From Dermatophilaceae bacterium Soc4.6 (lineage in GTDB: Bacteria > Actinomycetota > Actinomycetes > Actinomycetales > Dermatophilaceae), in assembly GCA_039889245.1 (NCBI GenBank), contig JAZGVH010000002.1, positions 1,054,001 through 1,118,000 of the forward strand: DNA of 64,000 nt, given 5' to 3'. Below, one piece after another: positions 1 through 6,788 of this stretch (position 1 is the stretch's first letter; each line of letters begins with the position of its first letter). The notes below the pieces were generated by a model that saw only the letters and a list, made by a program, of their open reading frames with translations, made no database searches and was not told the DNA's origin. The position numbers and the translations under genes are program-made.

Positions 1-2
1 AC

Positions 3-446
3 GTGCGACTCACCCCCGACGGGCGGCACTTCCTGGCGGCCGACATGCTGCGCAACGGGATCTGGGTCGTCGACGCGACCACCCTGACCGTCACCGGCTT
101 CGTGCACACGGGCAAGGGTGCCCACGGCATCTACGTCTCCCGCGACGCCCGCGAGGTCTACGTGTCCAACCGCGACGAGGGCAGCGTGTCCGTGCTCGAC
201 GCCGCGACCCTGAAGCAGAAGGCGCTGTGGCACATCCCCGGCGGGGGATCGCCCGACATGGGGGGCGTCTCCGCCGACGGCAGCGAGCTGTGGCTCTCGG
301 GTCGCTACAGCTCGATGGTCTACGTGTTCGACACGACGACGGGGGCCGTGACGCACGAGATCCCGGTCGACGCCGGCCCGCACGGGCTGCTCGTGTGGCC
401 GCAGCCGGGCCGGTTCTCGCTCGGGCACACGGGGAACATGCGCTGA
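3..446 (+). CDS. YncE-like beta-propeller protein, C-terminal part (truncated by window edge)
   Basis: The visible 147 residues carry repeated blade motifs of the YVTN/YncE type: TPDGRHF, VVDATTLTVTGF, VYVSNRDEGSVSVLDAAT, and VYVFDTTTGAVTHEIPV near the end. Each blade pairs a 'D...T' turn with a 'G...V' strand, as in the 40-residue repeats of YncE-like seven-bladed propellers. Such proteins are usually exported or periplasmic-like binding proteins of unknown ligand. The GTG at position 3 is only the first start codon inside the window. A full propeller needs about 300 or more residues, so the real gene almost certainly begins upstream. It ends 4 bp before the convergent Hcp-like gene, leaving no room for a separate terminator. 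Confidence 0.7.
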   Translation: MRLTPDGRHFLAADMLRNGIWVVDATTLTVTGFVHTGKGAHGIYVSRDAREVYVSNRDEGSVSVLDAATLKQKALWHIPGGGSPDMGGVSADGSELWLSGRYSSMVYVFDTTTGAVTHEIPVDAGPHGLLVWPQPGRFSLGHTGNMR

Positions 447-450
447 CCCG

Positions 451-879
451 TCAGGGGGTGCTGGTGACGAGGTTCCAGGTGACGTGCTTGCCTGCGAGCA
501 GGAAGTCGAGCTGGCCGAAGTCGAAGGAGTAGTTGACCGTGAGCCGGTCCTCCCCGCCGGAGCCGCCGAGGCTCACCGAGGTGACGTAGACGGTCGTCAT
601 CGTGTAGGTGTCCGTCGGCTGGCTCAGGGTCGACGGGGCCACGGTCAGCACGGCTTTCGTGACGGCCGCGCCGAGGAGCATCTTCTGCGTCAGCACCGCC
701 GTGCCCTGGTCGATGTAGGCCGTGACGCTGAGGTCCTGGATGCTGGGCTTGCCAGCCCCGCCGACCGCCGACGACGGGGAGGACGCCCCCCAGGAGAAGG
801 CGAGGACGTCGATCGAGCCCGGGATCGTCGTCGAGCCTCCGGGGATCCCGGTCAGCTTGAGGCTCATGGTCACGGACAC
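451..879 (-). CDS. Hcp-like protein (type VI secretion tube family), orphan
   Basis: The predicted 142-residue protein matches the Hcp (DUF796) fold over its whole length. An early strand reads IDVLAFSWG (Hcp1 of Pseudomonas has IDVLAWSWG), followed by GAGKPSIQDLSVTAYID and the hallmark GGSGGEDRLT near the C-terminus. I chose the GTG at 879 because AAGGA lies about 8 nt upstream; that site overlaps the TAA stop of the preceding gene. An ATG at 867 is the alternative. There is no signal peptide. The start is 10 bp from the upstream barrel-protein gene, so the two are probably co-transcribed. In proteobacteria Hcp hexamers stack into the T6SS tube, but no sheath, VgrG, ClpV or membrane-complex gene is present here. 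The role in this organism is unknown; the family assignment is firm. Confidence 0.82.
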   Translation of the reverse strand: MSVTMSLKLTGIPGGSTTIPGSIDVLAFSWGASSPSSAVGGAGKPSIQDLSVTAYIDQGTAVLTQKMLLGAAVTKAVLTVAPSTLSQPTDTYTMTTVYVTSVSLGGSGGEDRLTVNYSFDFGQLDFLLAGKHVTWNLVTSTP

Positions 880-889
880 GGTGCGGTCC

Positions 890-1465
890 TTACTGGTCGG
901 GGTTGTGCGGGGTGTCGGGGGTGTCGAGGGCGAGGTCGAAGTGGGCGTGCCCGTCGCCGCCGAGGTCGAGGCGGCGCAGCTCGACGCGGTAGGTGCCGCG
1001 GGCCGCGGCGTAGGTGCCGGTGCCACCGACGACCGCATACGTGCCGCGGCCGCGGCGGTCGGTGGTGCCCGTGCCGGCGATGGTCCCGTCAGGCAGCGTC
1101 AGCAGGTGCTGCTCGTAGGTCATCGCGGCGCCGAGCTCGGGTGACCGGCCGTGGTCGACGAGCGCGACGACGTCGGCATGGAAGGTGCCGGCGTCACCGG
1201 TCGCTGTGGTGACGACTGCGGTGACGACGCAGCGGTCGCCGGCCCGGGGCAGCTCGACGGCGGCCACCGCGTGCCCTTGCGGGCCGGGCACCGTCGCGGG
1301 ACGGACGTCGAGGCGCCGCAACCCGCGCCCGACCAACGAGATCCGGCGGTGCCCGCTGCCGGACGCGGCCGCCGCGGCTGGCCCGCCCGCTCCCACAGCG
1401 GCCGCCGCCAGGGCGGCTCCGGAGGCCACGGTCGACAACACGGAACGGCGGGACCGAGCAGGCAT
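890..1465 (-). CDS. Tat-exported allene-oxide-cyclase/dirigent-like barrel protein
   Basis: The protein has 191 residues. Its N-terminus has a twin-arginine motif (SRRSVLS), then a hydrophobic, alanine-rich stretch ending in GGPAAAAASG, which looks like a Tat signal peptide. The mature part ends with TYAVVGGTGTYAAARGTY, the glycine-rich turn and strand typical of allene oxide cyclase/dirigent-like beta-barrels. ATG at 1465 is preceded by AGAGGAG at good spacing. The gene sits directly upstream of the Hcp-like gene and shares its strand. Barrels of this type are exported in many actinobacteria without a known reaction, so I assign no enzyme function. The 255 bp between this start and the divergent sulfurtransferase gene must hold both promoters. 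Confidence 0.72.
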   Translation of the reverse strand: MPARSRRSVLSTVASGAALAAAAVGAGGPAAAAASGSGHRRISLVGRGLRRLDVRPATVPGPQGHAVAAVELPRAGDRCVVTAVVTTATGDAGTFHADVVALVDHGRSPELGAAMTYEQHLLTLPDGTIAGTGTTDRRGRGTYAVVGGTGTYAAARGTYRVELRRLDLGGDGHAHFDLALDTPDTPHNPDQ

Positions 1466-1720
1466 GAGGCTCCTCTGCGAGACGGCGTGGATGGCGGGCA
1501 CCACCGACGCTAGACCGACGGGCGCGCACCGCATAGGGCCCGGACGCCGGTGCTTTTGCCCACGGCCGCGACGGCTGCCGGGGCTGAGGTGCGGGGGCGC
1601 GGCATACGGGACGGGCGTGGGGTGTTGGCCTCGGCAGGAGCCGCCGCGGGCGCCGAAGTCGGGCGTGCGAGGCTGGGACCTGACGACCCGATTGATCCAC
1701 TGACCTGAAGGTGACCGGCC

Positions 1721-2605
1721 ATGAGCACTGCGAGCAGCGACCCCAAGATCGCCGAGTACGCCCACCCCGAGCGTTTGGTGACGACCGACTGGCTGGCCGA
1801 GCAGGTCGCAGCCGGCGCGGTCGGTGCCCCCGGGGGGATCGTGGTGCTGGAGTCCGACGAGGACGTGCTGCTCTACGACACCGGCCACATCCCCGGGGCG
1901 CTCAAGATCGACTGGCACACCGACCTCAACGACGACCTCGTGCGCGACTACGTGGGTGGCGAGCAGTTCGCCCGCGTGCTCGGCGAGCGGGGCATCGGCC
2001 GCGACACGACCGTGGTCATCTACGGCGACAAGAGCAACTGGTGGGCGGCCTACGCGCTGTGGGTGTTCAGCCTCTTCGGTCACGCCGACGTGCGGCTGCT
2101 CGACGGCGGTCGGGCGGCCTGGGTGGCACAGGGTCGCGAGATGACCCGCGAGGTGCCGACGCCCGAGGTGGTCGACTACCCCGTGGTCGAGCGCGACGAC
2201 GCACCGATCCGCGCCTTCAAGGACGACGTGCTCGCCCACCTCGGTCAGCCGCTGGTCGACGTGCGCTCCCCCGGTGAGTTCTCCGGTGAGCTGCTGCACA
2301 TGCCCGACTACCCGCAGGAGGGCGCGATGCGCGCCGGGCACATCCCCGGCGCGAAGTCGGTGCCATGGGCGAAGGCAGCCAACGAGGACGGCACCTTCCG
2401 GTCCCGCGCCGAGCTCGAGACGCTCTACCAGGACGAGCAGGGCCTGAAGCCGGGCGACGAGGTGGTCGCCTACTGCCGCATCGGTGAGCGGTCGTCGCAC
2501 ACCTGGTTCGTGCTGACCCACCTGCTCGGCTTCGACAAGGTGCGCAACTACGACGGCTCGTGGACCGAGTGGGGCAACGCCGTGCGCGTGCCCGTCGAGA
2601 AGTGA
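1721..2605 (+). CDS. thiosulfate/3-mercaptopyruvate sulfurtransferase (CysA-type, two rhodanese domains)
   Basis: This 294-residue protein is close to mycobacterial CysA2/CysA3. The N-terminal non-catalytic rhodanese domain contains [16 protein letters not shown] and an NWWAAY segment. The C-terminal domain has [17 protein letters not shown] and the active loop [12 protein letters not shown], with the persulfide-forming Cys at about residue 252. It moves sulfane sulfur from thiosulfate or mercaptopyruvate to an acceptor. ATG at 1721 has GAAGGTGA upstream. The SufE-like gene follows within 30 bp on the same strand, so the pair probably forms a sulfur-transfer operon: this enzyme makes a persulfide and SufE relays it. 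Thiosulfate versus mercaptopyruvate preference cannot be read from sequence alone. Confidence 0.93.
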   Translation: MSTASSDPKIAEYAHPERLVTTDWLAEQVAAGAVGAPGGIVVLESDEDVLLYDTGHIPGALKIDWHTDLNDDLVRDYVGGEQFARVLGERGIGRDTTVVIYGDKSNWWAAYALWVFSLFGHADVRLLDGGRAAWVAQGREMTREVPTPEVVDYPVVERDDAPIRAFKDDVLAHLGQPLVDVRSPGEFSGELLHMPDYPQEGAMRAGHIPGAKSVPWAKAANEDGTFRSRAELETLYQDEQGLKPGDEVVAYCRIGERSSHTWFVLTHLLGFDKVRNYDGSWTEWGNAVRVPVEK

Positions 2606-2630
2606 CCGGTAGGTGAGTGAGGTGACGGAT

Positions 2631-3107
2631 GTGAGCGAGCAGGCCCCGCTACCAACGGCGCTGGCCGAGATCGCGGAGGACTTCGGCGCCGTGACCGCGC
2701 GCGACCGGCTCCAGCTCCTGCTGGAGTTCAGCGACGGGCTGCCCGACCTGCCCGCGCGCTACTGCGACCAGCCCGACCGGCTCGAGCGGGTCGACGAGTG
2801 CCAGTCGCCGCTGTTCCTCCTGGTCGAGGTCGGCGAGGGCGGGTCCGACGAGGACCGCGTGGTCAACCTGTTCTTCCAGGCGCCGCCCGAGGCACCGACG
2901 ACGCGCGGCTTCGCGGGCATCCTCCACGAGGGGCTCGACGGGCTGACCGCCGCCGAGGTGCTCGCGGTGCCCGACGACGCTCCGTACCGCTTCGGCCTCG
3001 CCGAGGCCGTCTCCCCCCTGCGTCTGCGGGGCATGGTCGCCATGCTCAGCCGGATCAAGCGCCAGGTCCGCCTCAAGTCCGCCGCCTCCGCCGCAGCCAC
3101 CCCCTGA
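2631..3107 (+). CDS. sufE: SufE family sulfur-acceptor protein
   Basis: The protein has about 158 residues and the SufE/CsdE layout: an N-terminal helix pair, RDRLQLLLEFSDGLPDLP, then the loop ECQSPLFL with the presumed sulfur-accepting Cys (residue 57 from this start). Later segments GFAGILHEGLDGLTAAEVLAV and SPLRLRGMVAMLSRIK match the family. It should accept sulfur from a persulfide enzyme and pass it to Fe-S cluster assembly or another thiol acceptor. I prefer GTG 2631 because AGGTGA lies 5 nt before it. GTG 2613 and GTG 2622 are in frame and would add six or three residues. It lies directly downstream of the CysA-type sulfurtransferase, its probable donor. Confidence 0.87.
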   Translation: MSEQAPLPTALAEIAEDFGAVTARDRLQLLLEFSDGLPDLPARYCDQPDRLERVDECQSPLFLLVEVGEGGSDEDRVVNLFFQAPPEAPTTRGFAGILHEGLDGLTAAEVLAVPDDAPYRFGLAEAVSPLRLRGMVAMLSRIKRQVRLKSAASAAATP

Positions 3108-3310
3108 CCGGTGCCGGGACCTGCGGCTCCGCCCACCCGATCCTGCACCACTTCACCTCGTTCACCCAGGCGGCGCAGGAGAACGCCGAGTCTCGGATCT
3201 GGATCGGCTTCCACTTCCGCCACGCCACGCAGCTGGGCACAGACGAGGGCTTGAAGATCGGCCGGTGGACGGTGCGGAACCTCCTGCTGCGAGTCCCTGA
3301 CCGGGACTGA
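3108..3310 (+). pseudogene. C-terminal fossil of a vanadium haloperoxidase/PAP2-like gene
   Basis: Directly after sufE a short open frame, with no usable start of its own, reads FTSFTQAAQENAESRIWIG, then FHFRHATQLGTDEGLKIGRW, ending at TGA 3308. This pattern (SFTQAA-EN--SRIW-G-HFR-AT--G---G--IGR) is the end of vanadium-dependent haloperoxidase/PAP2-like exported phosphatases, including the helix that carries an active-site His (GFHFRHA). About 65 residues remain from a protein that is normally several hundred residues long. The frame differs from that of sufE, and nothing upstream supplies the rest. I read it as the surviving 3' end of a deleted gene. Confidence 0.6.
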
Positions 3311-3349
3311 CCCCGGCGCCCACCCCCCACCCCCCACCGCCCTGACCGC

Positions 3350-3413
3350 GTTCCAAACTAGGGAAAACCTTGGTTCTGTGAGTCCGAGGCTCACAGAACC
3401 AAGGGTTTCCCTA
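3350..3413. repeat. long palindromic element E1, left arm, loop and most of right arm (interrupted by IS630)
   Basis: The left arm (3350-3381) begins GTTCCAAACTAGGGAAAACC. It is mirrored by 3391-3413 plus 4551-4559 once the IS element and one TA copy are removed. About 30 of 32 arm positions pair, around a loop of about 9 nt. In the uninterrupted state it would sit between the convergent sufE region and kynA, 22 nt past the kynA stop, like a bidirectional terminator. The outer arm is shared with the elements at 5456 and 27639, while the inner arm and loop differ. Confidence 0.75.
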
Positions 3414-4502
3414 GTGTCCTGCACCGGAAATGCGTGTGAGAAGTCGTCCGATGGATTCGAGGATCTCTCCGGCGGGTTTGGTCCAGATGAAGGGGCGGGG
3501 GTTGTCGTTCCATGCCGTGGCCCAGGCGCGGATGTCGGCCTCGAGGGCGTGGACGGAGGTGTGGCTGCCGCGGCGGATGAGTTCGTCGGTGATGAACCCG
3601 AACCAGCGTTCTACCTGGTTGAGCCAGCTGGAGCTGGTGGGGGTGAAGTGCATGTGGAAGCGGGGATGCCGGGCCAGCCAGGCGGTGATGGCTGGTGTCT
3701 TGTGGGTGCCGTAGTTGTCACAGACCACGTGCACGTCGAGGTCGTCGGGGATCTCGGTGTCGATCTTGGCCAGGAACTTCTTGAACTCGATCGCCCGGTG
3801 GCGTCGGTGGATCGAGGTGATGACGGTGCCGTCGGCGATGTTGAACGCGGCGAACAGGCTGGTCACCCCGTGACGGACGTAGTCGTGGGTGCGGCGCTCG
3901 GGCATCCCGGGCATCATCGGCAGCACCGGGCTGCTGCGAGCCAGGGCTTGGACCTGGCTCTTCTCGTCGACGCACAGCACGACCGCGCTCTCCGGCGGGT
4001 CGAGGTAGAGGCCGACCACGTCGTAGACCTTTTCCACGAACAACGGGTCCTTGGAGAGCTTGAACCCGTCGACCCGGTGGGGTTTGAGCTCGAAGGCCTT
4101 CCAGATCCGCCCGATCGTGGTCTTGGACAGGCCTGAGCGTTGGGCCATCGAGGCCCGCGACCAGTGCGTCGCGTTCGTCGGGGTCGACTCCAACGTGGCG
4201 ACCACGATCTCCTCCACCTGATCGACGCTGATCGAGGGTGGTCGACCCGGTCGCGGCTCGTCTCCCAGCCCGTCCAGGCGCTCCGCGACGAAACGGCGAC
4301 GCCACTTCCCGACCGTCGCTTCCGAGCAGTTCAGCTGTGCCGCAACGGTTTTGTTGTTCGCGCCACCCGCACAGGACAGGACGATCTTGGATCGCAACGC
4401 CAACGCCTGGGACGACTTCGCCCGCCGTGACCATCGCACCAGCTGCTCACGCTCGTCCTGCGCCAGGGTCAGCTCGGTCATGGGTCGGCCCGTTCTCGCC
4501 AT
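3411..4502 (-). CDS. IS630-family transposase
   Basis: The product is a 363-residue DDE transposase. The N-terminal part (about residues 15-110) has helix-turn-helix character: NKTVAAQLNCSEATVGKWRR and DEPRPGRPPSIS. The catalytic core shows CVDEKSQ with Asp at about 179, VCDNYGTHK with Asp at about 262, and WLNQVERWFGF with Glu at about 298. The last two are 35 residues apart, as expected for a DD35E enzyme. ATG 4502 is the start. The reading frame runs through the left terminal repeat, and its TAG stop (3411-3413) is completed by the duplicated target TA. Insertion into CTAG therefore always supplies the stop codon. Length and motifs look intact and probably functional. Confidence 0.95.
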   Translation of the reverse strand: MARTGRPMTELTLAQDEREQLVRWSRRAKSSQALALRSKIVLSCAGGANNKTVAAQLNCSEATVGKWRRRFVAERLDGLGDEPRPGRPPSISVDQVEEIVVATLESTPTNATHWSRASMAQRSGLSKTTIGRIWKAFELKPHRVDGFKLSKDPLFVEKVYDVVGLYLDPPESAVVLCVDEKSQVQALARSSPVLPMMPGMPERRTHDYVRHGVTSLFAAFNIADGTVITSIHRRHRAIEFKKFLAKIDTEIPDDLDVHVVCDNYGTHKTPAITAWLARHPRFHMHFTPTSSSWLNQVERWFGFITDELIRRGSHTSVHALEADIRAWATAWNDNPRPFIWTKPAGEILESIGRLLTRISGAGH

Positions 4503-4548
4503 GAGAACAAGTCTACTACTTATCTTGCGAATTTCAGGTGCAGGACAC
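3414..4548 (-). mobile_element. IS630-family insertion sequence, complete, with 18-bp terminal inverted repeats
   Basis: The ends are GTGTCCTGCACCGGAAAT (3414-3431) and its near-perfect reverse complement at 4531-4548, matching at 17 of 18 positions. TA is duplicated on both sides (3412-3413 and 4549-4550), the target duplication typical of IS630/Tc1-like elements, and the target was CTAG. The element is about 1135 bp and carries one intact transposase gene. It has split a palindromic repeat whose other half resumes at 4551. Nothing in the ends or the gene looks decayed, so insertion is probably recent. Confidence 0.93.
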
Positions 4549-4550
4549 TA

Positions 4551-4559
4551 GTTTGGAGC
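4551..4559. repeat. palindromic element E1, distal end of right arm
   Basis: GTTTGGAGC completes the right arm of the palindrome interrupted by the IS element; it pairs with the GTTCCAAAC that opens the left arm at 3350, with one mismatch. Confidence 0.65.
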
Positions 4560-4580
4560 GCAATAAGGGGTCAGGCGGGG

Positions 4581-5426
4581 TCAGGTGCCGATGCGGGACC
4601 GGACCGCGTAGAGCTCGGGGAAAAAGGTCAGGTCGAGGGCGCGGCGCAGGAAGTCGACCCCGCTGCTGCCGCCGGTGCCGCGCTGGTGGCCGATGGTGCG
4701 TTGCACGACCTGTAGGTGGCGAAACCTCCACTGCTGCACCAGGTCCTCGACGTCGACGAGCTCCTCGCAGGTCTCGTAGACCCCCCAGTGGGCTGCGGGG
4801 TCGGCGTAGACCGCGCCGAAGACCTCGACCAGCCGCTCGTCCAGCATGTGCGCGAGCGACCGATCCCGGTCGAGCACGGCAGCCGGAACGACGTAACCGC
4901 GGCGCGCCAGGAGCGCGAGGAACTCGTCGTAGAGGCTGGGCTCGTGCAGCAGCTGGGTGAGCAGCGCGTGCGCAGACGGGTCGTGATCGAAGACCGTCAC
5001 CATCTCGGCGTTCTTGTTGCCGAGCAGGAACTCCACCGCGCGGTACTGCCACGACTGGAATCCGCTGCTGGTGGCCAGGAAGGGGCGGATCTGCGCGTAC
5101 TCGCTCGGGGTGAGGGTGGCCAGCACCGCCCACTGCTCGGTCAGCACCTCGAGGATGCGCTTGACCCGGGCCAGTCGCTTCAGCGCGGGCGGGAGGTCGT
5201 CGGACGCGAGCAGATTACGGGCAGAACGCAGCTCGTGAAGCAGCAGCTTCAGCCAGAGCTCTGAGGTCTGGTGCTGCACGATGAAGAGAAGCTCGTCGTG
5301 CTGGGGCGGGTCGCTGCGCGGGTGCTGCGACGCCAGCAGCGTGTCGAGGCCGAGGTAGTCGCTGTACGACATGCTCGTGCTGAAGTCGCGCTGCACGGCG
5401 GGCTCGATCTCGCACTGGTTGGCCAT
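4581..5426 (-). CDS. kynA: tryptophan 2,3-dioxygenase
   Basis: The 281-residue protein has family hallmarks along its length: SYSDYLGLDTLLASQHP at the N-terminus, DELLFIVQHQTSELWLKL, SSGFQSWQYRAVEF, and near the C-terminus FRHLQVVQRTIGHQRGTGGS, whose GTGGSSG loop binds substrate. It is a haem enzyme that opens the indole ring of L-tryptophan to N-formylkynurenine in the cytosol. I start at ATG 5426 rather than the longer frame, because a -10-like TAGGCT lies exactly 7 nt upstream (leaderless). No kynureninase or formamidase gene is nearby, so downstream steps must be encoded elsewhere. The 3' end abuts the palindrome that the IS element has split. Confidence 0.95.
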   Translation of the reverse strand: MANQCEIEPAVQRDFSTSMSYSDYLGLDTLLASQHPRSDPPQHDELLFIVQHQTSELWLKLLLHELRSARNLLASDDLPPALKRLARVKRILEVLTEQWAVLATLTPSEYAQIRPFLATSSGFQSWQYRAVEFLLGNKNAEMVTVFDHDPSAHALLTQLLHEPSLYDEFLALLARRGYVVPAAVLDRDRSLAHMLDERLVEVFGAVYADPAAHWGVYETCEELVDVEDLVQQWRFRHLQVVQRTIGHQRGTGGSSGVDFLRRALDLTFFPELYAVRSRIGT

Positions 5427-5433
5427 GCCCCGC

Positions 5434-5439
5434 AGCCTA
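5434..5439 (-). promoter_or_regulatory. -10-like TAGGCT of leaderless kynA transcript
   Basis: TAGGCT reads on the minus strand 7 nt before the kynA ATG at 5426. No Shine-Dalgarno sequence precedes the ATG, and the spacing fits transcription starting at the A of ATG. Confidence 0.45.
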
Positions 5440-5455
5440 GGCCCGCCCCCACTGT

Positions 5456-5528
5456 GCTCCGAAGTAGGCAAACCCTGCGGTCCGGGCCTCGTGGAGGGCC
5501 AGGACGCAGGGTTTCCCTACTTCGGAAC
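5456..5528. repeat. long palindromic element E2
   Basis: A 24-nt left arm (5456-5479) pairs with 5505-5528 with two mismatches around a GC-rich loop; both arms continue weakly inward as GTCC/GGAC. The outer arm carries CCGAAGTAGG-AAACCC, matching E1 and E3. It lies 10 nt after the aldo/keto reductase stop (5539) and upstream of kynA, so it could terminate the former before the latter begins. Confidence 0.8.
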
Positions 5529-5538
5529 GCGGGAGGGG

Positions 5539-6384
5539 TCAGGCGCCCAGGTTGAACTCGTCGGGGTCGGGCCCGGTGCGGAAGTGCTTGTCCAGCCCCG
5601 TGATCTGCTCGACCTCGTCGCTCGTGAGCTCGAAGCCGAAGACGTCGAAGTTCTCGGCGATGCGACTGGGCGTCACCGACTTGGGGATGACGACGCTGCC
5701 GATCTGCAGGTGCCAGCGCAGGATGGCCTGGGCCGGGGTCACGTCGTGGGCCGTCGCGATGGCGGCGATCGTCTCGTCGGTGAGCACGTCGCCACCGGAC
5801 GCCAGCGGGCTCCAGTCCTCGGTGACGATGCCGTGGGCGGCGTGGAAGTCGCGCAGCTCCTGCTGCACCAGGTGCGGGTGCAGCTCGATCTGGTTGATCG
5901 AGGGCAGCTCGCCGGTCTCGTCGAGCAGCCGCTGCAGGTGCGGCACCTGGAAGTTGCAGACGCCGATGGCTTTGATGCGGCCCTCGTCGCGCAGCTGCTG
6001 CATCGCCTTCCAGGTGTCGACGAAGGCGTCCTTCTTCGGCACCGGCCAGTGGATGAGGTAGAGGTCGAGCGTCTCGAGCCGCAGCTTCGTCATCGACTCG
6101 TCGAAGGCGGCGAGCGTGGAGTCGAAGCCCTGCTTGTCGTTCCACAGCTTCGTGGTCACGAAGACCTCGGAGGTCTCGACGTCGCTCTCGGCGAGGGCCT
6201 GGCCGACCTCGGCCTCGTTCTGGTAGGCCGCGGCGGTGTCGATGTGCCGGTAACCGACCTTGAGCGCCTCGGTGACGGCGGGGACGGCGTCACCGGTGTC
6301 GACCTGCCACACGCCGAAGCCGAGCTGCGGGATGTCGAGCGTGCCGGTGGGGGTCTTGAGCGGGACGGTGGGGACTGAAGTCAT
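5539..6384 (-). CDS. aldo/keto reductase (2,5-diketo-D-gluconate reductase-like)
   Basis: The 281-residue (beta/alpha)8 barrel has the complete AKR catalytic tetrad: Asp49 and Tyr54 in DTAAAYQNE, Lys79 in TTKLW, and His112 in LIHWP. The NADPH-binding C-terminal segment IPKSVTPSRIAENFDVF is present. It reduces aldehydes or ketones to alcohols with NADPH; closest family features are those of the AKR5 diketogluconate/methylglyoxal reductases, but the true substrate is not evident. ATG 6384 is preceded by TACGGT with a 6-nt gap and no clear ribosome site, suggesting a leaderless mRNA. The gene stands alone on this strand and ends just before palindrome E2. Confidence 0.9.
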   Translation of the reverse strand: MTSVPTVPLKTPTGTLDIPQLGFGVWQVDTGDAVPAVTEALKVGYRHIDTAAAYQNEAEVGQALAESDVETSEVFVTTKLWNDKQGFDSTLAAFDESMTKLRLETLDLYLIHWPVPKKDAFVDTWKAMQQLRDEGRIKAIGVCNFQVPHLQRLLDETGELPSINQIELHPHLVQQELRDFHAAHGIVTEDWSPLASGGDVLTDETIAAIATAHDVTPAQAILRWHLQIGSVVIPKSVTPSRIAENFDVFGFELTSDEVEQITGLDKHFRTGPDPDEFNLGA

Positions 6385-6390
6385 TACTTC

Positions 6391-6396
6391 ACCGTA
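6391..6396 (-). promoter_or_regulatory. -10-like TACGGT of leaderless aldo/keto reductase transcript
   Basis: TACGGT on the minus strand ends 6 nt before ATG 6384, with no Shine-Dalgarno sequence between. Confidence 0.42.
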
Positions 6397-6593
6397 TGCC
6401 GCTGACGCCCGCGCGTCGGCAGCGACCGCCTCACGAGACGACGGGAAATTTCCTCACCCCTGGGTGCGTTCAACGCCCCACACCGAGCAGGCTCAGTCGG
6501 ACCGGAAACCCCGCAGCAGCGCGGCCACCACGGGCTCGAGCTGGTCGCGCAACCACTCGCCCGCTCCCGCCGGTGCCGCCCCCAGCTCGGGCG

Positions 6594-6743
6594 CGCATCA
6601 CCGGCATCGACACCGCGGCGGCCGTAGCCAACGCCGTCTTCGACGCGACCGGGGTGCGGGTCACCGACCTGCCGATCACCCTCGACAAGGTGCACCCGGC
6701 GGCCCGGCGCGCGCCGGCCCAGCCGGCCGGTGGACCGGGGTAG
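6594..6743 (+). pseudogene. C-terminal fossil of a xanthine dehydrogenase-type molybdenum hydroxylase subunit
   Basis: The open frame reads GIDTAAAVANAVFDATGVRV then TDLPITLDKV before TAG 6741. This is the canonical C-terminus of the large, molybdopterin-binding subunit of xanthine dehydrogenase/aldehyde oxidase-type enzymes (AVANAVFHATGVRVRDLPITP). Only about 50 residues of a roughly 700-residue subunit survive, and no iron-sulfur or FAD subunit is present. The interval 6385-6788 otherwise holds no convincing gene. On the opposite strand, 6493-6597 encodes a start-less tail ending EWLRDQLEPVVAALLRGFRSD that resembles a regulator C-terminus; it may be a second fossil brought next to the first by a deletion. 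Confidence 0.6.
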
Positions 6744-6788
6744 CGCCAGATCCCCTCGCCAGCGCGCCCGACATGGCAGTGTGTGGCA

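Noticed and set aside
451-879. A type VI secretion locus
   Set aside because: Only Hcp is present; neighbours are unrelated enzymes, so only an orphan Hcp is claimed.
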